NCBI GenBank assembly: GCA_016709865.1
Contig: JADJLX010000005.1
Location: 1,240,001-1,304,000, forward strand
From: Bacteroidales bacterium
GTDB lineage: Bacteria; Bacteroidota; Bacteroidia; Bacteroidales; VadinHA17
Direction: 5' to 3'
Length of the DNA stretch: 64,000 nt
Position 1 is the stretch's first letter; each line of letters starts with the position of its first letter. The notes beneath the pieces are model-generated. The model was not told the origin of the DNA and made no database searches. It worked only from the letters and a program-made list of their open reading frames with translations. The position numbers were made by a program, and so were the translations under genes. Positions 23,150 through 32,208 of this stretch are shown here, piece by piece.

Positions 23150-25218
23150 CAGTGTACATTATTAAATCTAGTATAAGCCTTCTCTTAATGTTTGGGCTTT
23201 ATTGGTTCTTGTTAAGAAAGGAGAAGCTTTTTGTATTCAACAGGTTTTTTCTTATTATATCAATTGTAATTTCTTTGATTATCCCTTTCGTCGCAATTCC
23301 GGTTAATATTCAGAGTAACGATGTTCAGAATAACATTGTTACAGTCTTAAATAGTAACATTTCTGTAAATAGTATTGATCGTAACGTTTTTCCTAATATT
23401 ACAAATAGTGCTTATGTTGAGGATGATACAACAGAGGAAAAAATATCTTCCAGTATTACTCTTTTTAACATCTTGTCCATTCTATACTTTTCCGTTGTAA
23501 TCCTATTGCTATTTCGTTTTTTCAAAAACATTATCTTCATCACCCACAAACTATCATTATCTGAAAAAAGAATATATTCAGGATACAAAATCGCTCTTCT
23601 TGATCATCAGGTTAATCCATTTTGTTTCTTCAATACAATCTTCATCAACAAACTTGACTATTTGGACAATAAGATTGCGAAAGAATTATTGGATCATGAA
23701 ATTGAACATTTAAGGCAATCTCATTCTTTGGATATAATTTTTATTGAAATAATCCAAATAATTTATTGGTTCAATCCAATTCTCATTTTGTATAACAGAG
23801 CGCTTAGAGTTAATCATGAATATCTGGCTGATAATGGAGTAGTACAATATTCATCCGACATAAATAGTTATGCTGAAAACCTCATTAGTTTTATTGGTTA
23901 TAAAAGAAACTTTCCCTTAACGAGCGGCTTTAATCAATCATTAACCCGGAAACGATTGATAATGTTAACAAAGGCGAATCCAAATAAAATCATTAATAGC
24001 TTTAGAATTTTTATAACAATAAATTTGGCGGTTTTATCATTTCTTTTCCTTAGCTGTATCCCATCAAAATCACAAGGTCTACAAAAGGTCATGGATAGTT
24101 CCGGATTAACCAACTTCCAATCTCCAACCGTTAAGGATATAGATGGCAATGTATACAAAACAGTTAAAATCGGCATGCAGATTTGGATGGCTGAAAACTT
24201 AAAAACCACAAAATACAATGATGGGTCTGATATACCTTTGGTTATAGATGAGAATAAATGGCAAGAATTCACTCCTGCTTACTGTTGGTATAATAATAAT
24301 GAAACTGCAAATAAGGATAATTATGGGGCGCTATATAATTGGTATGCGGTTAATACAAATATGCTATGCCCAACTGGCTGGCATATACCAACTAGAGAAG
24401 AATTGTTGAATCAACTATTTATTTATCTTTCGAATAATGGATATGGGAAGAAGAACTCAAATGTGGTAGCTAAATCTTTAGCATCCACTAATGGCTGGAA
24501 TCCTGATTCAATAGATGGCAATGTAGGGTTTGATCAAACCAGAAACAATAGCAGTGGCTTCAATGGACTTCCAGTTGGATACCGATATATAAATGGTGAG
24601 TTTGACGTAATTGGTCGTGCAGGACAATGGTGGAGTTCATCAGGTTACAATACATATATGGCCACAGGATTAGTTATTTATGCCAATAATAGTAGTGCTT
24701 TTCCATCCACAAACAGCAAGCGTGATGGATTATCTGTTCGTTGTCTTAAGGATTACACAGAAGATGATATTCAAAAATTAAACAAACAAAGAGATAGTAT
24801 ACTTAAATCTTCTACTGCCGCAGATTTCTCTGGAGTTTGGCATCTTAAACAAGATCAAATTTATGAGGAAGTTATACCATCAATACTTACTATTACGCAA
24901 CAATCCAATAGTATTACATTAACAGGCACATTTGATTTTCTGGAAAAAAAGCCTATCGATGAGACAGTAACGTATTCTCTTGATGGGAAGGAGACAATTA
25001 CCAAATCTGGAAATACTACACGAAAAGTGACAGCAGAATGGGGACAAAATAAACAATACATAATTATTACAACTGTTAAATTAACCCTAAAAGATGGCTC
25101 TATTGAAGAAACCAAATGTGTTGATACGTACAGCATTAATAATGTTTCTAATAATTCAATGATGATCTATTTTGCTGATAATACTAACCCTCAATGGATA
25201 ACTTACGAGAGAAAATAA
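23146..25218 (+). CDS. M56 (BlaR1-like) membrane metalloprotease fused to a FISUMP domain
   Basis: A 690-residue signal transducer. Membrane helices lie at about residues 4-22, 32-52, 104-126 and 283-303. The zinc protease motif HEIEH is near residue 185, with NHEYLADN near 225 supplying the third ligand. Where BlaR1 has a penicillin-binding sensor, this protein has a FISUMP (Fibrobacter succinogenes major paralogous) domain, about residues 328-545, with its markers VKIGMQIWMAENLKT, ALYNWYAVN, CPTGWHIPT and the end LSVRCLKD, then a lipocalin-like domain (FSGVWHLKQDQ onward). The partner repressor is the overlapping upstream gene. The extracytoplasmic ligand is unknown, but the fusion suggests a cell-surface sensor not directed to beta-lactams. 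Confidence 0.88.
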   Translation: MTVYIIKSSISLLLMFGLYWFLLRKEKLFVFNRFFLIISIVISLIIPFVAIPVNIQSNDVQNNIVTVLNSNISVNSIDRNVFPNITNSAYVEDDTTEEKISSSITLFNILSILYFSVVILLLFRFFKNIIFITHKLSLSEKRIYSGYKIALLDHQVNPFCFFNTIFINKLDYLDNKIAKELLDHEIEHLRQSHSLDIIFIEIIQIIYWFNPILILYNRALRVNHEYLADNGVVQYSSDINSYAENLISFIGYKRNFPLTSGFNQSLTRKRLIMLTKANPNKIINSFRIFITINLAVLSFLFLSCIPSKSQGLQKVMDSSGLTNFQSPTVKDIDGNVYKTVKIGMQIWMAENLKTTKYNDGSDIPLVIDENKWQEFTPAYCWYNNNETANKDNYGALYNWYAVNTNMLCPTGWHIPTREELLNQLFIYLSNNGYGKKNSNVVAKSLASTNGWNPDSIDGNVGFDQTRNNSSGFNGLPVGYRYINGEFDVIGRAGQWWSSSGYNTYMATGLVIYANNSSAFPSTNSKRDGLSVRCLKDYTEDDIQKLNKQRDSILKSSTAADFSGVWHLKQDQIYEEVIPSILTITQQSNSITLTGTFDFLEKKPIDETVTYSLDGKETITKSGNTTRKVTAEWGQNKQYIIITTVKLTLKDGSIEETKCVDTYSINNVSNNSMMIYFADNTNPQWITYERK

Positions 25219-25617
25219 CCAATTTGTTAATTATTACTTGATACTATTTATCCAGACAGTTTCGTTATACCGTGACAATTTTAAAATTAGAACTAACCAT
25301 AACACGGATGGTTGAGGTAATAAGCTTACTGCCCATACCAGCGGCCGTTATAGTGCATTTGCGATTTCCTGCCTGACCCCAAAATTGACACATCCAAACG
25401 CACTATAACTCCAAATCCTTTTTATATTTAAATTTGTATACCGTGACAAATCCTGCATCAAAGACAGTTCCTCAAGACAGACAATATTGAGTTATGATTT
25501 TTCCGTCCTTATCTGGATATTTTTATCACATCGTGACAAATCTTCTATAGCGAGACAATTCCTTCACATCTATGTGGGCTTGAAATAATCTGGAATAATA
25601 TTTATCTTGATAGCCAT
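25219..25617. other. Non-coding region with attC-like element and cgtgacaat-type repeats
   Basis: About 400 nt without a gene. It holds the attC-like imperfect inverted repeat at 25297-25356, a second copy of GCACTATAAC at 25400-25409, and three near-copies of CCGTGACAA (25270, 25441 and 25525 regions). The same wording occurs downstream of the next gene. No promoter matching TTTG / TAnnTTTG was found for the OmpA-like gene. Confidence 0.55.
25297..25356. repeat. attC-like imperfect inverted repeat, site 1
   Basis: The outer arms are CCATAAC at the left and GTTATAG at the right, with unpaired extra bases near them; the inner arms are GGTAATAAGC and GCTTACTGCC around an AAGCTT centre. The AAC...GTT ends and bulged stem are the general layout of integron attC sites, though the outer bases do not fit the strict RYYYAAC/GTTRRRY consensus. 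Confidence 0.5.
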
Positions 25618-27195
25618 ATGAAACACAGCATATTTATTATCGTCTTCCTGATTATATTATCTGATTTAGACGCACAAAGAGAAAAAGTCAAAACATTCTA
25701 TGATAATGGGACATTGCAATCAAAAGGGTCCGTCTTTTCCTATTCCAGTTTTGATTGGCGCATCCCTAAGAAATATGCATATTTCAAAGGATTGAAAAAG
25801 AGGGATGGAGAGTGGAAATACTGGTATCAGAATGGACAATTGGAAAGGATCGAAAACTACAAAGCTACCCTAAACTTAAAAAAACTGGATGATCTTAGAA
25901 ATAAATGGGAAGACCTACCTCACGGGAAATGGATCTACTATACAGAACAAGGAAATAAGTATCGAGATGATTTCTTTAAAGACGGGATCCTTTACAATTC
26001 CACTAAGGAGATTTACAACAATAATCAACAAGTTGGTGAAATAACAGTCTTAAAAGGTATTTGGGATACGATTTGGATTAAACCGCTCTCAAGTGGACCT
26101 AATTTAATCTTGAATCCGGACTTTGAGCTATTCTACTACAAACCTATACCAATAATTTCTAATGGAAAATCAAAGCTCGAAGATTGGATTCCCTTTTGGG
26201 TGACTCCTGGACTATTCACACCTGATTATTTAAGCTACAACAGGTTCATCAATGTTTTAAACTACAACTACCTTCTTGATTTCCCTCTTCCTGATAAATT
26301 CAACTATGCTGGACTAGCTCTATATAAAAAATCAGAACCTTACTCAGAGTACATCCAAGGTCAGATTATTAAACCATTATCCAAAGGACAAAAATACTGT
26401 TTAAAGGTGTCTATTGCCCTGGCTTCCTACTCGGGATTTTCGGTGGATCATCTTGCGATCCATCTTTCAACCAAACCGATTAAAATACATACCGGAACTG
26501 AATCATCATTTAAACCTCAGGTAATCCTATCAACATCAAAAGTTAATAATAAACAGTTCATTACAATATGTGACTTTTTTATCGCAGGAGGAGGAGAACA
26601 ATTTATTACTATTGGGAGATTTGCTCCGGCAGAGAGTTTAGAGATCATTTCAAGGAAAGATATGCCTAAGACTAATTTTGGTATAGACCTCTCTGCATAC
26701 TATTTAATTGACAAGGTTGAACTAAATGAGATACAGGATAAAACGGAATGCTCATGTAATAACACAACAGTTCCAATTGATACAATAAAACAAGTAGAAA
26801 AGCCTTATTCATTGCTCATAGAAAATGATTTAACTCAACTCAAAACAGGTAATTCTATTATTCTAAAAAATGTCAATTTTCAGTTTGACAGTTATGAGTT
26901 ACTTCAAAGTGCTGACAGTGTACTTTTTATCGTTAAGAAATTTCTAACTGACAATCCAAACTTAAAACTTCTCATTTCCGGACATACAGATGATATTGGA
27001 AACGACGAATACAATTTAGAATTATCAATCAATAGAGCAAAAGCAGTATATAATTGGCTAATTAAAAATGGGATTGACTCATCTAGACTAAACTTCACCG
27101 GTTTTGGTAAAAAATCTCCTTTATATATGGACTTTGACGAAAGGACTAGGGCCATTAACAGGAGAGTAGAGGTAAAAGTCCTGGAAAACTTTTGA
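25618..27195 (+). CDS. OmpA-family outer-membrane protein with MORN/YwqK-like N-terminus
   Basis: A 525-residue secreted protein: signal peptide MKHSIFIIVFLIILSDLDAQ; MORN/YwqK-like segments (FYDNGTLQSKG, GEWKYWYQNGQLERIENY, HGKWIYYTEQGNKYRDDFF) over about residues 25-125; a beta-rich domain starting GPNLILNPDFELFYY near 160 of the type seen before OmpA domains in Bacteroidetes; and a C-terminal OmpA domain (NVNFQFDSYELL near 415, SGHTDDIGNDEYNLELSINRA near 455, GFGKKSPL, NRRVEVKV) that should bind peptidoglycan. It lies alone between two attC-like repeats, on AT-rich DNA. The function is structural or envelope related at best guess; as a possible integron cassette cargo it would be unusually large. 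Confidence 0.85.
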   Translation: MKHSIFIIVFLIILSDLDAQREKVKTFYDNGTLQSKGSVFSYSSFDWRIPKKYAYFKGLKKRDGEWKYWYQNGQLERIENYKATLNLKKLDDLRNKWEDLPHGKWIYYTEQGNKYRDDFFKDGILYNSTKEIYNNNQQVGEITVLKGIWDTIWIKPLSSGPNLILNPDFELFYYKPIPIISNGKSKLEDWIPFWVTPGLFTPDYLSYNRFINVLNYNYLLDFPLPDKFNYAGLALYKKSEPYSEYIQGQIIKPLSKGQKYCLKVSIALASYSGFSVDHLAIHLSTKPIKIHTGTESSFKPQVILSTSKVNNKQFITICDFFIAGGGEQFITIGRFAPAESLEIISRKDMPKTNFGIDLSAYYLIDKVELNEIQDKTECSCNNTTVPIDTIKQVEKPYSLLIENDLTQLKTGNSIILKNVNFQFDSYELLQSADSVLFIVKKFLTDNPNLKLLISGHTDDIGNDEYNLELSINRAKAVYNWLIKNGIDSSRLNFTGFGKKSPLYMDFDERTRAINRRVEVKVLENF

Positions 27196-27508
27196 TCACC
27201 CTGACCTTCCGGACAGATCCTCAATATTCCCAATGTCTATCAATGTAATTTATAGCCACTTATTATACTTTTTGTACCGTGAGCAATCCTACGACCGTCC
27301 AATCCTGAAATCCTGACCAATCCTGCTACCGTGACAATTTCATCGCTGGTGGACAGTTTTAATTAATAAACGCACTATAACACGGACGGTTGGGGTAATA
27401 AACTTTTCTTACTACCGCAACCACCGAGCCGTTACAAATTAATATTAAATGCTAAGTGTAGTCTGGAGACTACGCCTAGCGGAGAACTACGCCTGGCGTA
27501 AGTCACCT
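27196..27508. other. Non-coding region: gacaatcctg repeats, attC-like site 2 and palindromes
   Basis: After the OmpA-like gene come degenerate copies of ACCGTGACAATCCTGC (27280-27345), the second attC-like site (27372-27437), and the 16-nt perfect palindrome GTAGTCT GG AGACTAC (27458-27473) followed by CGCCTAGCG and CGCCTGGCG words. The C/T-rich repeat at 27515-27590 already lies within the 3' end of the ygiQ-like gene. Confidence 0.55.
27372..27437. repeat. attC-like imperfect inverted repeat, site 2
   Basis: Left end GCACTATAAC (27372-27381) and right end GTTACAA (27431-27437), with inner arms GGTAATAA and TTACTACC. GCACTATAAC is the exact reverse complement of GTTATAGTGC at 25347-25356, the right end of site 1, which is the pairing expected if the DNA between was once a circular integron cassette. 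Confidence 0.5.
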
Positions 27509-29335
27509 CTATCTTCGTTTCTCCCCTTCACCCTTTCTCCCTTTCTCCTTCCTGTTGCCTGGCGCCTGGTACCTGTCACCAGTTTTATACCAGAAAAAAT
27601 ACTCCTTCTGCCTCTTCTTATCATCACTGCTTCGTGCAACATATACTTTCTTCCCGGTGAACGGATCAAACCCTGTATAATACATAAGTGTCGAAAGAGT
27701 CATGGGAGTCGGTGTAAAATCCTGAACCTGTTCAGGTTTAATACCCAGACTTTTAACCTCGGCAACAAGTTCTTTCATATCAGCATCGGTACATCCGGGG
27801 TGAGAGGAAATGAAATAAGGTATAATTTCATATTTCAGACCATTTTTCTCTCTGATATTATCGAATCGTTTTTTCAGTTTCCTGAATAGCTCAAAAGGAG
27901 CTTTCCGCATATGCGACAGAACATGGGGAGATGTGTGTTCAGGAGCCACCTTAAGCCGTCCGGAGACATGTTTCGAAACAAGCTCTTCAAGATATTCTCC
28001 TTCATCCTTTCCTGCACTCTTATTCCATTCGGGGAATAAAAGATCATAACGGACTCCGCTGCCAATAAATGATTTCTTTATCCCGGGTATTCTGTCAACT
28101 TTCCTGTAAAGATCAGTAAGCTGCTTATGGTTGGCATTCAGATTTTTACATACATTTGGCCATATACATGATGGACGCGCACAGACCTGGCAAAGCTTCA
28201 TATCCTTGCCTTTCATCCGGTACATATTAGCTGACGGACCTCCCAGATCAGACAAATTTCCCTTGAAATCAGGCAATTTTGAAATCTTGGTCACCTCATT
28301 TAGTATTGACTTTTCAGATCTGCTGATTATCTGTTTACCCTGATGTGCCGCGATTGCACAAAAGCTGCATCCTCCGAAACATCCGCGATGAATGTTAACA
28401 GAGAATTTTATCATCTCATATGCCGGTATATCGCCCTTCTTGTTGTATCGGGGATGAGGAAGGTACATGTATGGCAGATCAAAAGTACTATCAGCCTCAG
28501 CCTCTGTCATTGGAGGGAAAGGCGGATTAATTATTACCTTAAAATCACCTGAAGGTTCATTTAGTCTGGCAGATTCAATTTTATTAGATTCTTTCTCGAA
28601 TTTCAGAAAATTGTCTGAGAACAGATTCTTGTCTTTCAGACATTTTTCAAAGGAATTTAGTGTTATGTCCTTCCATTGTTTCTGAACAGGAAGCTCCTCC
28701 TTACGGTTTACAAGTATTCCTGTCTGGGCAATAGTCTTAAGTGACGAAAAAGGAATCCCCTTCGACAGCAATTTCATTAGTTCCCTCAATGGCTGTTCTC
28801 CCATTCCGTAGATCAGCATATCGGCTCCGCTGCCTATCAGTATTGACGGTTCGAGCTTATCCTTCCAGTAATCATAATGTGTCAGACGCCTCATCGAAGC
28901 CTCGATACCTCCAATAACCACAGGGACATCAGGGAAGATTTCTTTAAGTATTTTAGTATAAACAATTGTCGGATAATCTGGTCTGAATCCAGCCTGCCCT
29001 CCGGGTGTATAGGCATCATCGGAACGAAGACGCCGGGCTGCCGTGTAATGGTTAACCATGGAGTCCATGTTCCCTGCAGTTACCCCGAAGAATAATTTAG
29101 GTCGTCCAAGCTTACGAAAATCCCTTAAGTCATCCTTCCAGTTCGGCTGAGGAACAATTGCAACACGGAATCCCTCATCTTCAATAACCCTTCCTATAAC
29201 TGCAGCTCCGAATGAAGGATGATCTACATATGCGTCGCCGGTGAAGATAATTACGTCAACCTCCTCCCACTCACGAAGTTCCAATTCCTTTTTAGTGGTT
29301 GGCAGCCAATTCAGTAAATTATTCCTTTCGTCCAA
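27509..29335 (-). CDS. YgiQ family radical SAM protein
   Basis: A 608-residue radical SAM enzyme of the YgiQ (UPF0313) family: an N-terminal B12-like/Rossmann domain (VIIFTGDAYVDHPSFGAAVIGR), the family hallmark GIEASMRRLTHYDYW near residue 145, and the radical SAM cluster motif CFGGCSFC (CxxxCxxC) near residues 317-324, followed by KVAPEHTSP and YFISSHPGC. The reaction of YgiQ proteins is not known. The last 20 or so residues (YQAPGNRKEKGRKGEGEKRR) are read from the C/T-rich intergenic repeat, so the natural end of the domain is before it. The gene stands alone on its strand. A TACTTTTG box at 29366-29359 may be its -7 element. Confidence 0.9.
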   Translation of the reverse strand: MDERNNLLNWLPTTKKELELREWEEVDVIIFTGDAYVDHPSFGAAVIGRVIEDEGFRVAIVPQPNWKDDLRDFRKLGRPKLFFGVTAGNMDSMVNHYTAARRLRSDDAYTPGGQAGFRPDYPTIVYTKILKEIFPDVPVVIGGIEASMRRLTHYDYWKDKLEPSILIGSGADMLIYGMGEQPLRELMKLLSKGIPFSSLKTIAQTGILVNRKEELPVQKQWKDITLNSFEKCLKDKNLFSDNFLKFEKESNKIESARLNEPSGDFKVIINPPFPPMTEAEADSTFDLPYMYLPHPRYNKKGDIPAYEMIKFSVNIHRGCFGGCSFCAIAAHQGKQIISRSEKSILNEVTKISKLPDFKGNLSDLGGPSANMYRMKGKDMKLCQVCARPSCIWPNVCKNLNANHKQLTDLYRKVDRIPGIKKSFIGSGVRYDLLFPEWNKSAGKDEGEYLEELVSKHVSGRLKVAPEHTSPHVLSHMRKAPFELFRKLKKRFDNIREKNGLKYEIIPYFISSHPGCTDADMKELVAEVKSLGIKPEQVQDFTPTPMTLSTLMYYTGFDPFTGKKVYVARSSDDKKRQKEYFFWYKTGDRYQAPGNRKEKGRKGEGEKRR

Positions 29336-29488
29336 AATGAATCATTTTGATGTGACTCCAAAAGTAAGGAATGTTTCAGAGAAGAGTTTAACAAATGGTT
29401 TAAATGTTACGGCCTGATTGTTGCAGATATAGAATTACACAGAATGAAATGAAGAATTGTCAGATTTCATTCTAATTGGATAAACACA

Positions 29489-31720
29489 ATGAATGTAACA
29501 AAAGTAATACAACAGCATAAAAAGCTCTGCAGCCTGGTTTCAGAGAAAAGAATAAAGCAAAGTCTTGATATTCTGTCAGATATGATCACAGGATCTGCTT
29601 CCGGCGACCTTCATGATGAGTATGATAATATTGTCATGACCTACAGAAACATGCTTACATACACGATTGAAGGTATCAACGACCCTGAGAGGAATAAAAT
29701 ATATCTGAAGCTCATACAATCGATTCTTGGGCTATCAGACCGTGTAAGGCAGGACATATTGTCACGTTATTCAGGATGGCATACATACTGGATAAAGGAA
29801 CAGGCGGAAAAAGAGATCAAGCTAAGCGGAAAAACTATAGTTGAAACTGTAGATGATCTCATGTTCAAGTCGGAACTTGATGAATGGCTGAAATTAAGCA
29901 ATGAAGTTAATCCAAATCCCGAATCTGAGATTTCAAGAAAGCACAGACAGCTGATAAAAAATATTTTCAATCATTTATGGCTGACAGACTTTTATGGTGA
30001 GGCAGAGAACAGCCTTATTAAAATCATCCTGAAATCAGGAAAATTCAGATGGTATGAATCAAGTATTTTTACTACTGCAATTACTCTTAGTTCACTCAGG
30101 ACATGGCAGAGCGAAAAACTGTTTCACCTTATAAATATTTATGAAGCAGGACAGGAACAGGTTATGGAGAGGGCGCTATCAGGACTGATTCTTAATCTTC
30201 ACTATTATAATGGCAGGATCTTACTGTATCCGGAAATAACCGATAAGATATCAAAACTGAGTCGTGATAATAAGTTCAGGGAACACTGCAGGATAATTGT
30301 ATTTCAGACTATCAGATCAAGGGAAACAGAAAAGCTTGGTAAAAAACTTCATGATGAGATCCTGCCGCAGGTGGCAAAGCTGAAACCCAGGATTGAGGAA
30401 AAACTTGACCTCGACAATATTCTTCCCAAGGATAAAAATGATGAAAAAAATCCCGACTGGTCAGAGATGTTTGGTGAGTCGGAGGAGATTTTTAAGACGA
30501 TGGAAGAACTTACCAAGCTTCAGATGGAAGGTGCAGACGTATACATGTCGGCCTTTGCAAATATGAAGCACTTTGACTTCTTCAAGGATTTTCAGAACTG
30601 GTTTGTGCCTTTTTATCCCGATAACGAGACGGTTGACGAGATTTACAAGGATGAGATACTTGGACCAGGCACCAACGAACTGGCAGAAGCATTGTATAAA
30701 ACACCTTTCATCTGCAACAGCGACAAGTATTCACTTCTTCTGAATCTTAAACATCTTCCTTCGGCGCAGAAAAGCATGATGCTTAAGGTTTTCAGGATGG
30801 AACTGGAAGGATTGCAGCAGTTAAATGCAGAAGAAACAGGAACTGATCCATATAAAAGTTTCAGAACAAACGTAACACAGTATCTTCAGGATATTTACAG
30901 ATTCTTTAAACTTTCACCTTACAAGAAAGAGTTCGAAGATCTGTTTATAGGGAAGCTTGACATTTATAACTCAGAATTTTTCAGGATAACAAACAAGGGA
31001 TCAGATGCAGAGGTTGGACTTGCAGACTACTTTTTCAGCAAAAACTTCTATGACGATGCACTGTCACTCTTCCTTAAGCATGTTTCCGAACGTCCATCTG
31101 ATGCACAGCTTTATGAAAAGATAGCTTATTGTTACCAGGAAACCGGCGATTATGACGAAGCACTCAAATATTACAGGAGAGCTGAGTTAATTGACAGGAA
31201 GGTATGGACCATTAAGAAATTAGGATTATGCCTCAGACGACTTGGTAAAAATGAAGAGGCTCTTGAATACTATCTTCAGGCAAGTGACATGGAGCCGGAA
31301 AATATTCATACGGCAATTATGGTTGCGCACTGTTATCTCGATCTGAAGGATTATGATAATGCATTGAAGTATTATTTCAGAATTGAGTACAGAGAACCCG
31401 GAAACCTTAAGATATTAAGACCGATAGCATTTTGTTATTTTGCTCTTGGAAGGTTTGATGATTCAGAAAAATACTACGACCGGCTTTCAGAAAGTAAGCT
31501 TACAGCCCACGATTTCATAAACAAAGGCCATCTGGCATTATGCAAAGGGGAAAAGAAAGAAGCTATTGCTCTTTACAGGCAGAGTATTATAAGTGGTGAG
31601 ATCTCAAAAGATCAGTTTATGTCGATCTTTTCGGAGGACAGTTCTCTGCTGATATCCCTTGGTGTAAATCAGGATGATCTCCCAATTCTGCTTGACTATC
31701 TATTATTTACGATCGGGTAA
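29489..31720 (+). CDS. Tetratricopeptide repeat (TPR) protein
   Basis: A 743-residue protein without a signal peptide, so probably cytoplasmic. The first 500 residues are helical and not of a family I recognise. From about residue 535 to 690 come four to five TPR units with clear consensus spacing (YEKIAYCYQETGDYDEALKYYRRAE; LGLCLRRLGKNEEALEYYLQASD; MVAHCYLDLKDYDNALKYY; each quoted only in part). TPRs mediate protein contacts; no enzymatic motif was seen. It is transcribed convergently with the small periplasmic protein gene and its 3' end overlaps that gene by 18 nt. Homologues of similar length are common in Bacteroidales without assigned function. Confidence 0.8.
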   Translation: MNVTKVIQQHKKLCSLVSEKRIKQSLDILSDMITGSASGDLHDEYDNIVMTYRNMLTYTIEGINDPERNKIYLKLIQSILGLSDRVRQDILSRYSGWHTYWIKEQAEKEIKLSGKTIVETVDDLMFKSELDEWLKLSNEVNPNPESEISRKHRQLIKNIFNHLWLTDFYGEAENSLIKIILKSGKFRWYESSIFTTAITLSSLRTWQSEKLFHLINIYEAGQEQVMERALSGLILNLHYYNGRILLYPEITDKISKLSRDNKFREHCRIIVFQTIRSRETEKLGKKLHDEILPQVAKLKPRIEEKLDLDNILPKDKNDEKNPDWSEMFGESEEIFKTMEELTKLQMEGADVYMSAFANMKHFDFFKDFQNWFVPFYPDNETVDEIYKDEILGPGTNELAEALYKTPFICNSDKYSLLLNLKHLPSAQKSMMLKVFRMELEGLQQLNAEETGTDPYKSFRTNVTQYLQDIYRFFKLSPYKKEFEDLFIGKLDIYNSEFFRITNKGSDAEVGLADYFFSKNFYDDALSLFLKHVSERPSDAQLYEKIAYCYQETGDYDEALKYYRRAELIDRKVWTIKKLGLCLRRLGKNEEALEYYLQASDMEPENIHTAIMVAHCYLDLKDYDNALKYYFRIEYREPGNLKILRPIAFCYFALGRFDDSEKYYDRLSESKLTAHDFINKGHLALCKGEKKEAIALYRQSIISGEISKDQFMSIFSEDSSLLISLGVNQDDLPILLDYLLFTIG

Positions 31721-32203
31721 ATTAGTCGTATCGTGACGTTCGAAACGCTGAGGAGGACCGCCCGGGAGAGGTCTTCCTGACATATCGTGAGGAGGTCTGG
31801 CACCCCTGTTAATAGTCGTGTCGTTTTCACGGTCCCTTCTACCCTGTCTGTACATCTCCTGCCTTCTGTCATCCATCTCCTTAAGTTTTGCAAGCTGGTC
31901 CTTGGTAAGGTTTGACTCCAGTTCCTTGCGGAATTCTTTCATGGTAGAATCAAATGTCTTACGGAAATCTGTCTGCAGTTCGCTGTTTATCTTGGCATAT
32001 TTGTTCAGCACAAGATCTATCTTAGCTTTCTGCTGCTCATCAGGCTGGATAGTTTTATAAATACCATCGCGGAACCGGTCCTCGGAGAAATAAACCCTGA
32101 CAGGCTTAAGTTTCTGATATCTTATCTGTGCAGATGTCAGCATTCCGAGAACGAATCCGATGATTAGAGTAATAACGACTAATATAATTGGTTTTGCTTT
32201 CAT
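31703..32203 (-). CDS. Membrane-anchored periplasmic protein (CpxP/heavy-metal-sensor-like)
   Basis: A 166-residue protein with one N-terminal helix (IILVVITLIIGFVLGMLTSA, about residues 6-25), then a charged helical region with the layout of Spy/CpxP-like proteins (QQKAKIDLVLNKYAKIN, NLTKDQLAKLKEMDDRRQEM) and a proline/arginine-rich tail. It follows the ECF sigma factor and anti-sigma-like genes by 5 nt, and such trios in Bacteroidetes respond to envelope stress. It probably acts as a periplasmic sensor or chaperone for the pair. The 3' end overlaps the convergent TPR gene by 18 nt. Confidence 0.72.
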   Translation of the reverse strand: MKAKPIILVVITLIIGFVLGMLTSAQIRYQKLKPVRVYFSEDRFRDGIYKTIQPDEQQKAKIDLVLNKYAKINSELQTDFRKTFDSTMKEFRKELESNLTKDQLAKLKEMDDRRQEMYRQGRRDRENDTTINRGARPPHDMSGRPLPGGPPQRFERHDTTNLPDRK

Positions 32204-32208
32204 AACTT

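Noticed and set aside
25250..27345. Repeated gacaat / cgtgacaa words considered as a CRISPR-like array
   Set aside because: The copies are short, degenerate and unevenly spaced, with genes between them and no cas genes.
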